This document shows, piece after piece, positions 14,487 through 24,074 of a stretch of 46,467 nucleotides of DNA (position 1 is the stretch's first letter; every line of letters begins with the position of its first letter). The position numbers and the translations under genes are program-made. The notes under the pieces are model-generated. The model saw only the letters and a program-made list of their open reading frames with translations, was not told the DNA's origin and searched no databases. The DNA is from Pseudomonadota bacterium (lineage in GTDB: Bacteria; Pseudomonadota; Alphaproteobacteria; Rhizobiales; Xanthobacteraceae). The stretch covers positions 1 to 46,467 of the forward strand of contig JAEXHR010000100.1 in NCBI GenBank assembly GCA_023449855.1. Reading direction: 5' to 3'.

Positions 14487-14520
14487 AACCCTGCACGGCT
14501 GCCGAGCGTGCAGGGTTTTT
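14487..14520 (+). terminator. Rho-independent terminator
   Basis: A perfect 11-bp stem (AACCCTGCACG at 14487-14497 pairs with CGTGCAGGGTT at 14507-14517) is followed by a T-run. It would end transcripts from mbfA and cytochrome b561, although it lies about 200 bases downstream. The 14282-14486 stretch between contains no gene I can support. Confidence 0.85.
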
Positions 14521-14537
14521 CATTCCTGGATTTGAGC

Positions 14538-16490
14538 ATGATCTATTCGAACACCGACACAAAGAACTTCAAGACGTTGTGGCACGAGTACGTCGGCCCG
14601 ACGCTTGGCAAGTGGCCTCTGAAGCAATTCCTCTCGGCCACGCAGAAGCAGGAAAAGTGGTTCGCCGACCTTGTCCGGCCCAGGCTGTTCCTGCCGGACC
14701 AGTTCGGCGGCGTCTACTACCCTGTGGACGTGACGACGTTTTCGGTCGGTCGCAATCACCACGTCGCGGAAACGATCGCGTCCGAGGCCGATCCGCTGAC
14801 GAAATTCGGCGCTGACCCGTGGTCGGCGCTGGCCTATTTCGCCAACCCCCTTCGTGTCTGGAACCGTAGTCCAGTCGGCGAAGACCAGTCGATCAACGAG
14901 GCGATCGCCGCCGATGCCCCGAAGGACCGCGTGGTCCTCGGCGACTACCACATCCTGACCTACGAGTTCGATCTGGACGATATCGAGTTCCTGAAGAAGC
15001 AGCTTTCGTGGCTGCGCACCTCGGGAAACAAGCTCGATTCTCCGATCGGCGGGCTGTTCAAGCACTGCTCGGGCTATGCTGACTTCTCCGGGATCACCGT
15101 CAACTACAGCGGCAGCAAGAGCCTGCACATCCACGTCGTGTTCTCGACCGCGCTCGCCCGCCAGAAGCTCGGCCTGGACGGCTGCGGGGCGACCGAACTG
15201 CGTGACGGCTTCGCGACCCATTGGGAACGGCTCCATGAGACGCTGCTGCCGATCCTGGGCGTTGAGGGTCTCCGCGCTGACTCGGCGCTTCGGTTCGCCG
15301 AAGCGTTCCGCCGCGTGCCCAACGGCTGTCGCCAGATCGACAAGACGCATTTGCTGGGCATTCCAGTCGGGACGTTGGTGCCCCAGATCACGTTGTGGGA
15401 GAAGTCGAGGGAAAGGGCATCGGGCAACGATCTGCCCCTGTTCTGGACGCCCGAGGCATTCGGCGGGACCATGCCCACCCGGAAGGGTACAACAAAATCG
15501 CAGCCCCAGCGCGCTGCGAAGCCGGTCGGCGACATGAGCCAGGAGGAGATCGCCTACTGCGGGGAACGGCTCCGCGAATGGTATCCTGGCTGGCCTCGGT
15601 TTGATCACTTCGACTTCGACGGCCGCAAGTGGAGCGCCTTGTTCAGGAACTCGGAGGCCGATCGCAACCCGGCCTCGATCATGCGCGAGGACTACTCGAC
15701 CATTCATCTGGCCGGTCGTGACGCGACTGATCTCAAGCCCCGGCGGCTGCCCTACGACCTCGGCGTGATGCTCCGCCTGTGGCGCGGCCAGTTGGCTCGC
15801 AAGCAGGGTCGGGAAGACGATGTCGTCCTGCTCGACGATCTGATCGCTGCCCCGCCTACGCAACCTCTCACCGAAATCGAGCAAAAATTCCGGGACGATG
15901 TCATCGACAACGCCAGCGCCGCGACGGCGATGAACCGCTTCTTCCGCGCCACCATACCGGTGAATCCCGTCATGATGGTCGTCGGCCCGGAAGGTGTCGG
16001 CAAGACCTCTGTCGTCATGGCGCAGCATCATGAGATCGCCGCTGACCTCGAACGTCGCGGCGAGAGCACACTCGCGATGTACGCGTTTGCTGACTACAAG
16101 ACGGCAGACGAGAAATGCGCCGCCTTCAACAAGTTGCAACGGACGAATGGCTTCGTCGGCGTGACGATCCCGAGCTTCTCACGCATGTATGAGGAGGAGT
16201 GCCAGCGCCTGGGCTTGAAGGTGCTCTCGACCGTAGAGGCTGCCCGGTCCGGGTTCTCTTCGCGCTTCAGCGCAATCCGGCAACGTCAGCCGCAGGTGAT
16301 GGATCGGTTTCGCCAACGGCACGCGCAGGCGTGGTCGCAGGTCGGCAGCCAGCAGCCGGTCTTCTTCGCCGTCCATCAAGTCGCCCATGACTGGTGGAAG
16401 AACAGCCCGACCCGGACAATGTGGGCGCGCTCGTACTGGATGGACGATCTCGGTGACGACCGCGACGCCATTCTGCGGAAGGAGACCAAC
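14538..16490 (+). pseudogene. Primase-helicase of a mobile element, 3' end cut off by IS21
   Basis: At least 651 codons of a replication protein. The N-terminal half has the archaeo-eukaryotic primase (AEP) motifs: hhhDhD in LTYEFDLDD (about residue 140), SxH in GSKSLHIHVVF, and a third motif ADSALRFAEAFRRVPN. The second half has a Walker A loop, VVGPEGVGKTS (about residue 480), of a helicase or ATPase domain. The frame runs straight into the left end of the IS21 element and stops within it at 16547; the remaining helicase part is not found on the other side. Start taken at ATG 14538; the earlier in-frame GTG lies in the terminator. Such primases belong to integrative elements and plasmids. 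Confidence 0.72.
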
Positions 16491-16606
16491 TGTGTTTCGG
16501 CGTGCAAGTTTGACCCCATGAGGCGGGGGATCGGCGTCCAACTTTGACCCCCTTGAGCCGGTTTCGGTGAGACTGCCCATCCTGGTTTCGGATGGGCGGG
16601 CGGGGG

Positions 16607-18106
16607 ATGAAGGGCGTGGATACGATTGCGCGGATCCGGCGCGAGTTTTCGATCCGCGGGAAGACGATCAAGGAGATCGCCCGCGAGCTGCACGTCTCTC
16701 GGAACACGGTGCGCAAGGTGCTGCGCTCTGGCGCGACGTCGTTCGAGTATGAGCGGAAGGTTCAGCCGCAGCCGAAGATAGGGCCCTGGCGCCCTGAGCT
16801 GGATCGGCTGCTGATGGCGAACAACGGCAAGCCGGCCCGCGAGCGCCTGACGCTGATCCGTCTTTTTGAAGAGCTGCGGGATCTCGGCTACGAGGGCGGA
16901 TACGATGCCGTTCGTCGCTATGCGCGAGGCTGGCGCCGCGAGCAATCCGCCGTCACAGCCGACGCCTATGTGCCTTTGAGCTTCGCGCCCGGCGAGGCCT
17001 ACCAGTTCGACTGGAGCCACGAGATCGTCGTCATCAATGGCGCCACGACCCAGGTGAAGGTGGCGCATGTCCGGCTTTGTCACTCGCGCATGCTGTTCGT
17101 GCGGGCCTATCCACGCGAGAGCCAGGAGATGGTCTTCGACGCCCATGACCGCGCCTTCGCCTTCTTCAAGGGCGCCTGCACGCGCGGCATCTACGACAAC
17201 ATGAAGACCGCGGTGGAGACGATCTTCGTCGGCAAGGAGCGGGCCTATAACCGCCGCTTCCAGCAGATGTGCAGCCACTATCTGGTCGACCCTGTCGCCT
17301 GCACGCCAGCCTCGGGCTGGGAGAAGGGGCAGGTCGAGAACCAGGTCGGGCTCGTGCGCGAGCGCTTCTTCGCCCCGCGCCTGCGGGTCAAGAACTACGA
17401 CGAGTTGAACGCTTGGCTGCTGGATCAGGTGCTCCGCTACGCCAAGGCCCACCGCCATCCGGAGCAACGTGACCGCACGATCTGGGAGATGTTCGAAGCC
17501 GAGCGCCCGAGCCTGGTGCCTTACGCGGGGCGGTTCGACGGCTTCCACTCACTGCCAGCCTCGGTGTCGAAGACCTGTCTCGTGCGCTTCGACAACAACA
17601 AGTACTCGGTCATCGCGAGTGCGGTCGGGCGCCCCGTCGAGATCCGCGCCTATGCCGATCGGATCGAGCTGCGCCAGGACGGGCGTATCGTCGGCGAGCA
17701 TTCCCGCTGCTATGGCCGCGACCAGACGATCTACGATCCCTGGCACTATGTCCCGGTACTGGCTCGCAAGCCGGGCGCCCTGCGGAACGGAGCGCCCTTC
17801 AAGGACTGGGTCTTGCCCGGCGCGATCGACCGGGTCCGGCGCAAGCTCGCGGCCGTTCAAGACGGCGACAGGCAGATGGTCGAGATCCTCACCGCGGTGC
17901 TGAGCGACGGATTGTCCGCCGTCGAAGCCGCCTGCGCGGACGCTCTGCGGCAAGGCGTCCACTCCGCCGACGTGATCATCAACATCCTGGCCCGGCGCCG
18001 CGAGCCGGCGGCAGCGATCACGATCATGACGCCCGATGCCTTGCGCCTGCGCCATGAGCCCGCCGCCGATTGTGCCCGCTACGACAGCCTCAGGAGAGCC
18101 GTGTGA
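16607..18106 (+). CDS. istA: IS21-family transposase IstA
   Basis: 499-residue DDE transposase. The N-terminal helix-turn-helix reads TIKEIARELHVSRNTVRKVL (about 18-37). The integrase core supplies the acidic triad: Asp in YQFDWSHE (about 140), Asp in GIYDNMKT (about 200) and Glu in WEKGQVENQVG (about 240). C-terminal Mu-type domain contains NNKYSVIASAVGRPVEIRAY. The start ATG at 16607 (MKGVDTIARIRREFS) fits family members; an ATG 15 bases earlier is possible. The stop overlaps the istB start by one base. Confidence 0.93.
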   Translation: MKGVDTIARIRREFSIRGKTIKEIARELHVSRNTVRKVLRSGATSFEYERKVQPQPKIGPWRPELDRLLMANNGKPARERLTLIRLFEELRDLGYEGGYDAVRRYARGWRREQSAVTADAYVPLSFAPGEAYQFDWSHEIVVINGATTQVKVAHVRLCHSRMLFVRAYPRESQEMVFDAHDRAFAFFKGACTRGIYDNMKTAVETIFVGKERAYNRRFQQMCSHYLVDPVACTPASGWEKGQVENQVGLVRERFFAPRLRVKNYDELNAWLLDQVLRYAKAHRHPEQRDRTIWEMFEAERPSLVPYAGRFDGFHSLPASVSKTCLVRFDNNKYSVIASAVGRPVEIRAYADRIELRQDGRIVGEHSRCYGRDQTIYDPWHYVPVLARKPGALRNGAPFKDWVLPGAIDRVRRKLAAVQDGDRQMVEILTAVLSDGLSAVEAACADALRQGVHSADVIINILARRREPAAAITIMTPDALRLRHEPAADCARYDSLRRAV

Positions 18107-18834
18107 TGGAACGCTCGGAGATTCTCGCCACCATGGGCGAGCTCAAGCTCTATGGCATGAAGGCCGCCTTCGACGAGATCATCGCCTCGGCGGTGAAGCG
18201 CCAGCACGAGCCGCAGCGCGTCGTCGGCGATCTGCTCGCCGCCGAGATCGCCGAGAAGCAGGCTCGTTCGATCAAGTATCAGATCACCATCGCCAAGCTG
18301 CCGCTCGCCAAGGATGTCGCCGACTTCGCCTTCGACGGAACCCCGATCAACGAGACCCTCGTTCATGATCTCGCCGGCGGCAACTTCCTGGCGCACCAGC
18401 GCAACGTTGTCCTCGTCGGCGGGACTGGGACCGGCAAGACCCATCTCGCCATCGCGATCGCCCGGGCATGCATCCGTGCCGGTGCTCGCGGCCGCTTCTT
18501 CAACGTCGTCGATCTCGTCAACAAGCTCGAGGCCGAAGCCCGCGCCGGCCGCCAGGGCCGCATGGCCGATTATCTCGCACGCATGGACTTCATCGTCCTC
18601 GACGAACTCGGCTATCTGCCCTTTGCCCAGTCCGGCGGACAACTGCTCTTCCACCTGGTCAGCAGGCTCTACGAGCAGAGCTCCGTCATCGTCACCACGA
18701 ACCTCGCCTTCGGCGAATGGCCGTCCGTCTTCGGCGACGCCAAGATGACCACCGCGCTCCTCGACCGGCTCACCCATCACTGCGACATCGTCGAGACCGG
18801 CAACGAGAGCTGGCGCTTCAAGAACAGGCTCTGA
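18106..18834 (+). CDS. istB: IS21-family ATPase IstB
   Basis: 242-residue DnaC-like AAA+ ATPase that assists IstA in target choice. Walker A GGTGTGKTHLAIAIA (about 104-118), Walker B FIVLDELGYLPF (about 162-173), and a C-terminal DRLTHHCDIVETGNESWRFK end that is the normal IstB terminus. Translation begins at TGATG, overlapping the istA stop, with CAGGAGAG upstream. Full length and undamaged. Confidence 0.94.
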   Translation: MERSEILATMGELKLYGMKAAFDEIIASAVKRQHEPQRVVGDLLAAEIAEKQARSIKYQITIAKLPLAKDVADFAFDGTPINETLVHDLAGGNFLAHQRNVVLVGGTGTGKTHLAIAIARACIRAGARGRFFNVVDLVNKLEAEARAGRQGRMADYLARMDFIVLDELGYLPFAQSGGQLLFHLVSRLYEQSSVIVTTNLAFGEWPSVFGDAKMTTALLDRLTHHCDIVETGNESWRFKNRL

Positions 18835-18975
18835 GTTCCCCGCACACCACCGATCCGGAGCCGGCGCGGCTGCGCAATCCACACCAGCTCCGCCGCGCCG
18901 CCTCCTCGCCGCGAAGCATACTCAAGGGGTCAACATTGGACGCCGATCGGGGGGCAACTTTGCGGGCCGTTTGAC

Positions 18976-19227
18976 ATGCTGGGCGTCTTCGCCGAGTTCG
19001 AGCGCTCGATGATCGTGGCCAGAGTGCGAGCCGGGTTGCAGCGGACCACGAAGCGCCTGGGCCGCCCGCCCATGCCTGAGGAGAAGGTCGAGGCCATCCG
19101 CACCATGCTCGCGCAGGGGCTGGGTGTGCGCGAGACGGCCCGCCGGACCGGTGCAGGGACCGCTACGGTCCAGCGCCTGAAGCGCGCGATGACAGTCGGA
19201 GACGGCGGGGGGACCGTCGCCGCATAG
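18976..19227 (+). pseudogene. Serine recombinase (resolvase), C-terminal fragment
   Basis: 83 codons beginning MLGVFAEFERSMIVARVRAG, the end of a resolvase catalytic domain (FAEFER helix), followed by KRLGRPP and a helix-turn-helix DNA-binding region (LGVRETARRTGAGTATVQRL). The catalytic Ser-containing first 110 or so residues are missing because the IS21 right end replaces them; the apparent ATG itself straddles the junction. Not functional as a recombinase. Confidence 0.8.
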
Positions 19228-19335
19228 GCTGCTTCTTCATGGTCTACATGGGCATCTACATCGACCAGAACATGGTCATGGAGACCATGCCCTCGTCAGT
19301 CCCCATGCACGAGAGTCAGTCAAAAACGACCCCTC

Positions 19336-20613
19336 TCAGGCCGCGATCCGCCGCAGGAATGGGAAGTCGATCCGGTCGATATGCTGCTTCAGCAGCGGCA
19401 CGTCGTCCTTCAACATCAGGTAGTGTTCCTCGCTGATGTCGTTCGGCTTGTGCCCGGAGATCGCGTTGATCGAGGGCTTCGGTATCCCGACCGCATAGGC
19501 CGCGTGCTCGAACGTCTTCCTGAGCGAGTGCACGGTCAGCCTGCGATCCGCGCCGAGCGCCGCATCGATCTCGCGGTTGAGCCTCGTGCTGATCGCGCCG
19601 CTCCAACGCTCGGCCGAGGCTCTGTACTTCAACTCGGGGAAGAGCCGCTCGGGCGATCGACGAACATGGTCCAGAACACCGAGGTCGATCAGGTCGCGGT
19701 GGAGCGGGATGTACCGCTTGTTGTGCGCGCTCTTCACCCTGGCCTCGTGCAGGTCGATCACGTCGATGCCGTCGCGCCGGACGAACCACTCGCTGCGAAG
19801 CTGGGCCATCTCTTCGAGTCTGGCACCGGTCAGCAGCAGCAGCCGGGGCAACCACAGGACCGCCCCGTCCTCGCGCTCAGTCCGGCCGAAGAAGCGGGCA
19901 AGCTGGTCGTGGTCGAAACGGCTGTAGCTGCGCCGTGAGGCGACGATCGTGGCCCGGTCTGGACCAAGCCCGCGAAATGGATTGCCGGGGATCAGGTCGG
20001 CCGCAACGGCGGCGTTGCAGATCGACGAGAGACAGGTCGTGGTCTTCTTCATCGTGGCGGCCGAACCCACCTTCACCGAGCGCACGAACTGCTCGGCCAC
20101 CTGCCGGGTGATGTTGGTGATCGGGATGTCCCCGGCTGAGGCCACGAAGCGAGTGATCGCCTTCTCCATGTCGAGCCTGGATCGCCGACGCGGTGGCGCT
20201 CCCTTCCGCTCCTGGCGGCGCGGCAGATAGACCTCCTCGTAGACCTTGCGCATCGTCATCCCGACGATCTGCTTCGCCTCGGCCTTCCGCTTCGAGATCA
20301 AGGGCTCCGGCCGCATCGAGGTCACGCTGCCGCGCTCGTACAGATATGCGGCCGGGTCGAACGTCCAGGGCGGTGTGGCCCCCGATCGTACCGCCACGAT
20401 CATGTCGCCCACGTCGGCCGCAGCGCGCAAAGCCCGACTTCGCGCGACCTGCGGATCGCGGGTCTTCAGCGAGAAGGTCACCGAGCGTCGCGCACCGGCC
20501 GTGCCGACATCGATCAGCCGCTCGTACACATCGCCAGGAAGCTGGAGCCGGAAACCGAAGACGCCGCCCTTCGTCCATTGTCGCGAGTACGGCACCAACG
20601 CGTACCTCGGCAT
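19336..20613 (-). CDS. Tyrosine recombinase / phage-type integrase
   Basis: 425-residue site-specific recombinase. The N-terminal SAM-like DNA-binding part (about 140-230) is followed by the catalytic domain: first Arg in TGARLEEMAQL, Lys in AHNKRYIPLH, His-x2-Arg in VHSLRKTFEHA, a second His in SGHKPND, and the nucleophile Tyr in EEHYLML. All six positions are present. Start set at ATG 20611-20613 (MPRYALVPYSRQ); an upstream in-frame start adds 17 Arg/Gly-rich residues. It could integrate the element, but no tRNA or repeated attachment core was recognised nearby. Confidence 0.88.
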   Translation of the reverse strand: MPRYALVPYSRQWTKGGVFGFRLQLPGDVYERLIDVGTAGARRSVTFSLKTRDPQVARSRALRAAADVGDMIVAVRSGATPPWTFDPAAYLYERGSVTSMRPEPLISKRKAEAKQIVGMTMRKVYEEVYLPRRQERKGAPPRRRSRLDMEKAITRFVASAGDIPITNITRQVAEQFVRSVKVGSAATMKKTTTCLSSICNAAVAADLIPGNPFRGLGPDRATIVASRRSYSRFDHDQLARFFGRTEREDGAVLWLPRLLLLTGARLEEMAQLRSEWFVRRDGIDVIDLHEARVKSAHNKRYIPLHRDLIDLGVLDHVRRSPERLFPELKYRASAERWSGAISTRLNREIDAALGADRRLTVHSLRKTFEHAAYAVGIPKPSINAISGHKPNDISEEHYLMLKDDVPLLKQHIDRIDFPFLRRIAA

Positions 20614-21228
20614 CCTCGATCTGCACCCACACCTTCGGCCGAAACGATCGGCCAACCCGTTCAAAATGAAGGTGAAAGGCTACCCCTGATCCGAGAATCC
20701 GCAATCAAAAGAATGGGTTCGGCTTGGCGGCCGGACGCGGGAACGGGGTCGTGTCGGGCGCGCCAACTTAATATTAGGTTGATATCTTGCATATTTGCGG
20801 AGCGCCGTTGCAGAGCAATTCGCCGTATTGACCTCCAGATATTTCAGAGGTCATTCAAGTTGGCAGCGCCGCAGAGCGCGATGTTCAATTCTTGCAGGAC
20901 GATTTCTTCCGGATAGCGGCTCCTCGTTGCCCTCCCGTGACCGAGTCCGGATCCATCCCGTCCCGTCGATTGCCGCTGCTAGTACATCAAACACCGCTGA
21001 TGTCTTCATGCTACCAGACTGAGGCTTAGTCCGGGAGTCTTGGATCTGTCCCTGTCGGATGGCACGCACGGCGCTCGCTTGGTAATCTCTATAGCACTCG
21101 ACGGGTGTACTCTCGTTCGGGAAGCGACCAGATCGGATGTCTCAAACGTCGATTGTCAGGGAAAATTCAGACAGGATTGTTAGAGAACAAACTGGGAATA
21201 ATATAATGCACGTACTTGAGGCTACTCT
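20614..21228. other. Gene-free stretch
   Basis: About 600 bases upstream of the integrase and of the TPR gene. Partly AT-rich (around 20770-20830 and 21170-21210). Short open frames exist on both strands but none resembles a protein. It should hold the integrase promoter and possibly an attachment site, which I could not identify. Confidence 0.5.
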
Positions 21229-21924
21229 TTGCTCATTTGCATTACGCCGCTGTATACGAGAACACGAACTGCATCGATCCTAGCGCGAACCACCCGCTGG
21301 AAGCGTTGTGCTCTTACGTTATTGAGCACAACGATATTTATTGCGTACTTTGCAATTAACTCGTCGCCCACATCAGCTTTGAGCGACGAGGATTGGGACT
21401 CGTGCGTGCATGCGGCCGAAATCGTACCCGATCGCTCGATCCGGGGATGCACAGCGGTTATCCAGGCAGGCGAGCGGATGATCACCCAGTTGGCGGCGGC
21501 TTATAACAATCGCGGTGTCGCGCTGCGGTCGAGTGGAGATATCGACCGTGCCATGGAGGATTACGATCGAGCACTTCGTTTGTCCCCCGACTACTATGTC
21601 GCGCTCAACAACCGAGGCGTTGCTTTAATGAGCAAGGGAGAGCTTGATCGCGCGATTTCTGATTTCGATCGCGCCGTACAACTGAGGACTGACTACCTCG
21701 GTGCCTATTATAATCGCGGGAAGGCACTCGGGCGTAAAGGACTCTTTGATCGTGCCATCGCGGATTATGATCTGGTCATCAAGGCTGATCCGAAGAATCC
21801 GACCTTCTTGTTCGAACGCGGAACGATGAAAGCGAACGCTGGAGATCAGAGCGGCGCGGATGCTGATTTCGAGCGCGCCGAATCGCTCAGGTCGAATGGT
21901 GCGCGGACGACGCGGCCACGATGA
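21229..21924 (+). CDS. Secreted tetratricopeptide-repeat protein
   Basis: Protein of up to 231 residues with a hydrophobic N-terminal segment (LTLLSTTIFIAYFAINSSPT, about 29-48) that looks like a signal peptide or anchor, then DWDSCVHAAE-type sequence with a second Cys (RGCTAV), then four TPR units (about 85-220), for example NNRGVALRSSGDIDRAMEDY and NNRGVALMSKGELDRAISDF. TPR arrays mediate protein contacts in the periplasm. The start is uncertain: no ATG in frame before the hydrophobic segment; TTG 21229 is the first option. No partner is evident next to it. Confidence 0.7.
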   Translation: MLICITPLYTRTRTASILARTTRWKRCALTLLSTTIFIAYFAINSSPTSALSDEDWDSCVHAAEIVPDRSIRGCTAVIQAGERMITQLAAAYNNRGVALRSSGDIDRAMEDYDRALRLSPDYYVALNNRGVALMSKGELDRAISDFDRAVQLRTDYLGAYYNRGKALGRKGLFDRAIADYDLVIKADPKNPTFLFERGTMKANAGDQSGADADFERAESLRSNGARTTRPR

Positions 21925-21955
21925 AACTCGCCCAACCTAGACGCCGTTGAACTTG

Positions 21956-23302
21956 TCAGGCTGATGGGAGCCGCAACTCCGCGTGAAGGCCTCCATTTCT
22001 GCCATTGGATAGTTCGACAGAGCCGCCGTGCAGTGTGGCGAGATCGCGGACGATTGCGAGTCCGAGCCCGCTTCCCGGTTTGGCCTCGTCGAGCCGCTCG
22101 CCTGGGGCGAACGCGCGGTTTAGTGCATCAGCCGGGATGCCTGGCCCGTCATCAACGATCGTAATAAGGAGCTGCCCCGTCGGGGTATCGCGCGTAGCCT
22201 TGATCGAGACAACACCACGAGCCCACTTGCAGGCATTATCGACCAGGTTGGCGACCATCTCGTCAAGGTCGTTGGGATCGACGGCGGCAAGCAATTCCGT
22301 CTCGGCTGTATGGACGATCGTCAGCTCACGATGAGCATAGAGCCGCCGCATCGCCGCGGCTATTGATGCGAAGGCAGGTTCGACCTGCGTGATGACGCCA
22401 GGCAGGCCGGCGTTGGCTGCGGCACGGGCTCGGGCAAGCTGGAAATCAATCTGGCGCTGCATCCGCCCTGTTTGCTGAGTCAGGACCGCGGCGCCCTCGG
22501 TATCACCTCTCGCGAGCAGCCGGCGCGCTTCGTCCGTCAGCACGGCCAATGGTGTCTTCAGGCCATGCGCGAGATTGCCCGCCTGCGTGCGGGCGCGGCG
22601 AACCATCTGGGTATTGGCGTCGATCAGAGCGTTGAGATCATCGACCAGCGGCCGAACTTCGGACGGGAAGTCACCAGGCAGGGTTTCTGCTTTGCCCGCG
22701 CGAATGTCGCCCAGCGCGTCGCGCAGACGGCGCATGGGACGCAGACCAAACCAGGCCTGCAACGTGCCGGCCCCAATTAGGGCTATTGCCAGTGTGCCGA
22801 GTGACAGGGCCAGCGCCTGATTAAAATGTCTCAGTACATCATCGACGATCCGCTGGTCGGCGCCAATTTGAAGCACGTAACCGTTTTCAGCGGTCTGCCA
22901 CGGTCGCTCATATGCGATCATCGGCTCACCAGCCGGGCCAGCTTCGACTGAGCGAGTAAGCTGCCGATCCGCCCCCCGCGCGGGTGGCGGAAAACGCCGT
23001 TGCGGTTCGAGGGAGGCTGATTGTAGGACGATGCCGTTGCGATCGCTCACCTGCCAGTAATAGCCAGTCCCGGGCTGCGCGAAGCGCGGATCACTGAGCC
23101 TTTGTGCCAGAGCGACATGTCCGTCGGCCGTGCGGGCCAACAGACCTTCGAGCTCGTCGAGATGACCGATCAGCTCGGCATTGACAAGCTCCGTGACGTG
23201 CGCCCGGAACAGCGCGGAAATCGAAACGCCAGCGACAGCGATACCTGTCACGGTCGTGAGAATAACGCCAACCAGCAGCCGGGCGCGCAGACTTCTGACC
23301 AT
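21956..23302 (-). CDS. Sensor histidine kinase (metal-resistance two-component system)
   Basis: 448-residue inner-membrane kinase. TM1 is at about 7-30, a periplasmic sensor domain follows (about 31-160), TM2 at about 163-185, then HAMP, then the phosphoacceptor helix NLAHGLKTPLAVL with the conserved His, and the ATPase motifs VDNACKWA (N box), DDGPGIP (G1) and GSGLGLAIV (G2). HGLKTP is like the PhoQ-type HDLKTP box. The gene starts inside the stop of the response regulator (1-base overlap). It diverges from the RND efflux genes, so it probably senses a periplasmic metal and controls them (inference). Confidence 0.9.
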   Translation of the reverse strand: MVRSLRARLLVGVILTTVTGIAVAGVSISALFRAHVTELVNAELIGHLDELEGLLARTADGHVALAQRLSDPRFAQPGTGYYWQVSDRNGIVLQSASLEPQRRFPPPARGADRQLTRSVEAGPAGEPMIAYERPWQTAENGYVLQIGADQRIVDDVLRHFNQALALSLGTLAIALIGAGTLQAWFGLRPMRRLRDALGDIRAGKAETLPGDFPSEVRPLVDDLNALIDANTQMVRRARTQAGNLAHGLKTPLAVLTDEARRLLARGDTEGAAVLTQQTGRMQRQIDFQLARARAAANAGLPGVITQVEPAFASIAAAMRRLYAHRELTIVHTAETELLAAVDPNDLDEMVANLVDNACKWARGVVSIKATRDTPTGQLLITIVDDGPGIPADALNRAFAPGERLDEAKPGSGLGLAIVRDLATLHGGSVELSNGRNGGLHAELRLPSA

Positions 23303-23961
23303 CAGCCGAACCTGTAGCCCAGACCGCGCAGGGTCCTGATGGTATCGCGGCCGATTTTGCGTCGCAGCCGACCGACATAGACCTCGATCGTATTCGAGCT
23401 GCGTTCCTCATTCAGGCCGTAGAGATGGTCGAGCAACTCGGCTTGCGTCACGACGCGGCCGACGCGATGCAGGAAGAGGTGGAGCAGGCGAAATTCCTGT
23501 GCCGTCAATTCGATCGGCTGGCCCGCAACATTGGCGGTGCCGGCAACGGGGTCAAGCACGATATCTCCGTGGCGCAATTCGGAGGTGGCTTGGCCCGCGA
23601 CGCGCCGCATCAGCGCGCGCAGGCGAGCTGCGACTTCGTCGACGTGAAACGGCTTCGCCACATAGTCATCAGCCCCTGCATTGAGACCTTCCACCTTCTC
23701 AGTCCAGCTGCTGCGCGCCGTCAGGATCAGGACCGGTGTGGCGGCCCCGGTACGTCGCAACCTCCGTAAGACCTCGATGCCTGACAGGCCGGGTAAACCG
23801 AGATCGAGAACGATCGCGTCGAATTCTTCTTGCAGCGCGAAGGAAAGGGCGTGCTCACCATCTTCCACATGCTCAACGACAAAGCCAAAGCTGGCCAACC
23901 CTTCCTTCAGGCGGGCGCCAATGTCCTGATCGTCTTCGACAAGAAGAATGCGAATGGTCAT
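23302..23961 (-). CDS. OmpR-family response regulator
   Basis: 219-residue regulator with receiver domain (1-115; acidic pocket EDD at 9-11, phosphoacceptor Asp53 in VLDLGLPG, Thr in LTARSS, Lys in AKPFHVDE) and a winged-helix DNA-binding domain (about 125-219; SNTIEVYVGRLRRKIGRDTI, RGLGYRFG). Strong AGGAGA ribosome site. Together with the kinase it forms a CzcRS/QseBC-like pair facing the RND operon across a 113-base gap, which contains a direct repeat GTGTT-AGAC (24018-24027 and 24057-24066) as a possible binding site. Confidence 0.92.
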   Translation of the reverse strand: MTIRILLVEDDQDIGARLKEGLASFGFVVEHVEDGEHALSFALQEEFDAIVLDLGLPGLSGIEVLRRLRRTGAATPVLILTARSSWTEKVEGLNAGADDYVAKPFHVDEVAARLRALMRRVAGQATSELRHGDIVLDPVAGTANVAGQPIELTAQEFRLLHLFLHRVGRVVTQAELLDHLYGLNEERSSNTIEVYVGRLRRKIGRDTIRTLRGLGYRFG

Positions 23962-24074
23962 GTCTCCTGATTGCTGCAGTCCGATACTGGATCAACCTGC
24001 ATTTACGCTGACAGCTTGTGTTCAGACTAGCGTGGCAATCAGGCGTCTAGAAGTCAGTGTTGAGACTCGTGCCA

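Larger units (their letters stand above)
16491..18976 (+). mobile_element. Complete IS21-family insertion sequence
   Basis: Ends begin with TGT on both sides and align: TGTGTTTCGGCGTGCAAG at left against TGTCAAACGGCCCGCAAAG at right (reverse strand). Inside each end is a second shared block GATCGGCGTCCAA..TTGACCCC (16529-16556 and 18921-18948 inverted), the multiple-repeat terminal structure of IS21. It carries istA and istB in the usual overlapping arrangement. The bases next to the two ends do not form a target duplication, and the left and right neighbours are different genes, so DNA was probably lost after insertion. Confidence 0.85.

Noticed and set aside
14520..16139. 539-residue open frame on the minus strand opposite the primase
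   Set aside because: GC-rich shadow: rich in Arg/Val/Gly/Asp, no domain motifs, while the plus strand carries clear primase and P-loop motifs.
16376..17548. 390-residue minus-strand frame opposite istA
   Set aside because: Shadow of the IS21 transposase; no recognisable protein features and it crosses the IS boundary.
20614..21228. tRNA gene or attachment site near the integrase
   Set aside because: No cloverleaf-like sequence or clear direct repeat matching the other side of the region was visible.
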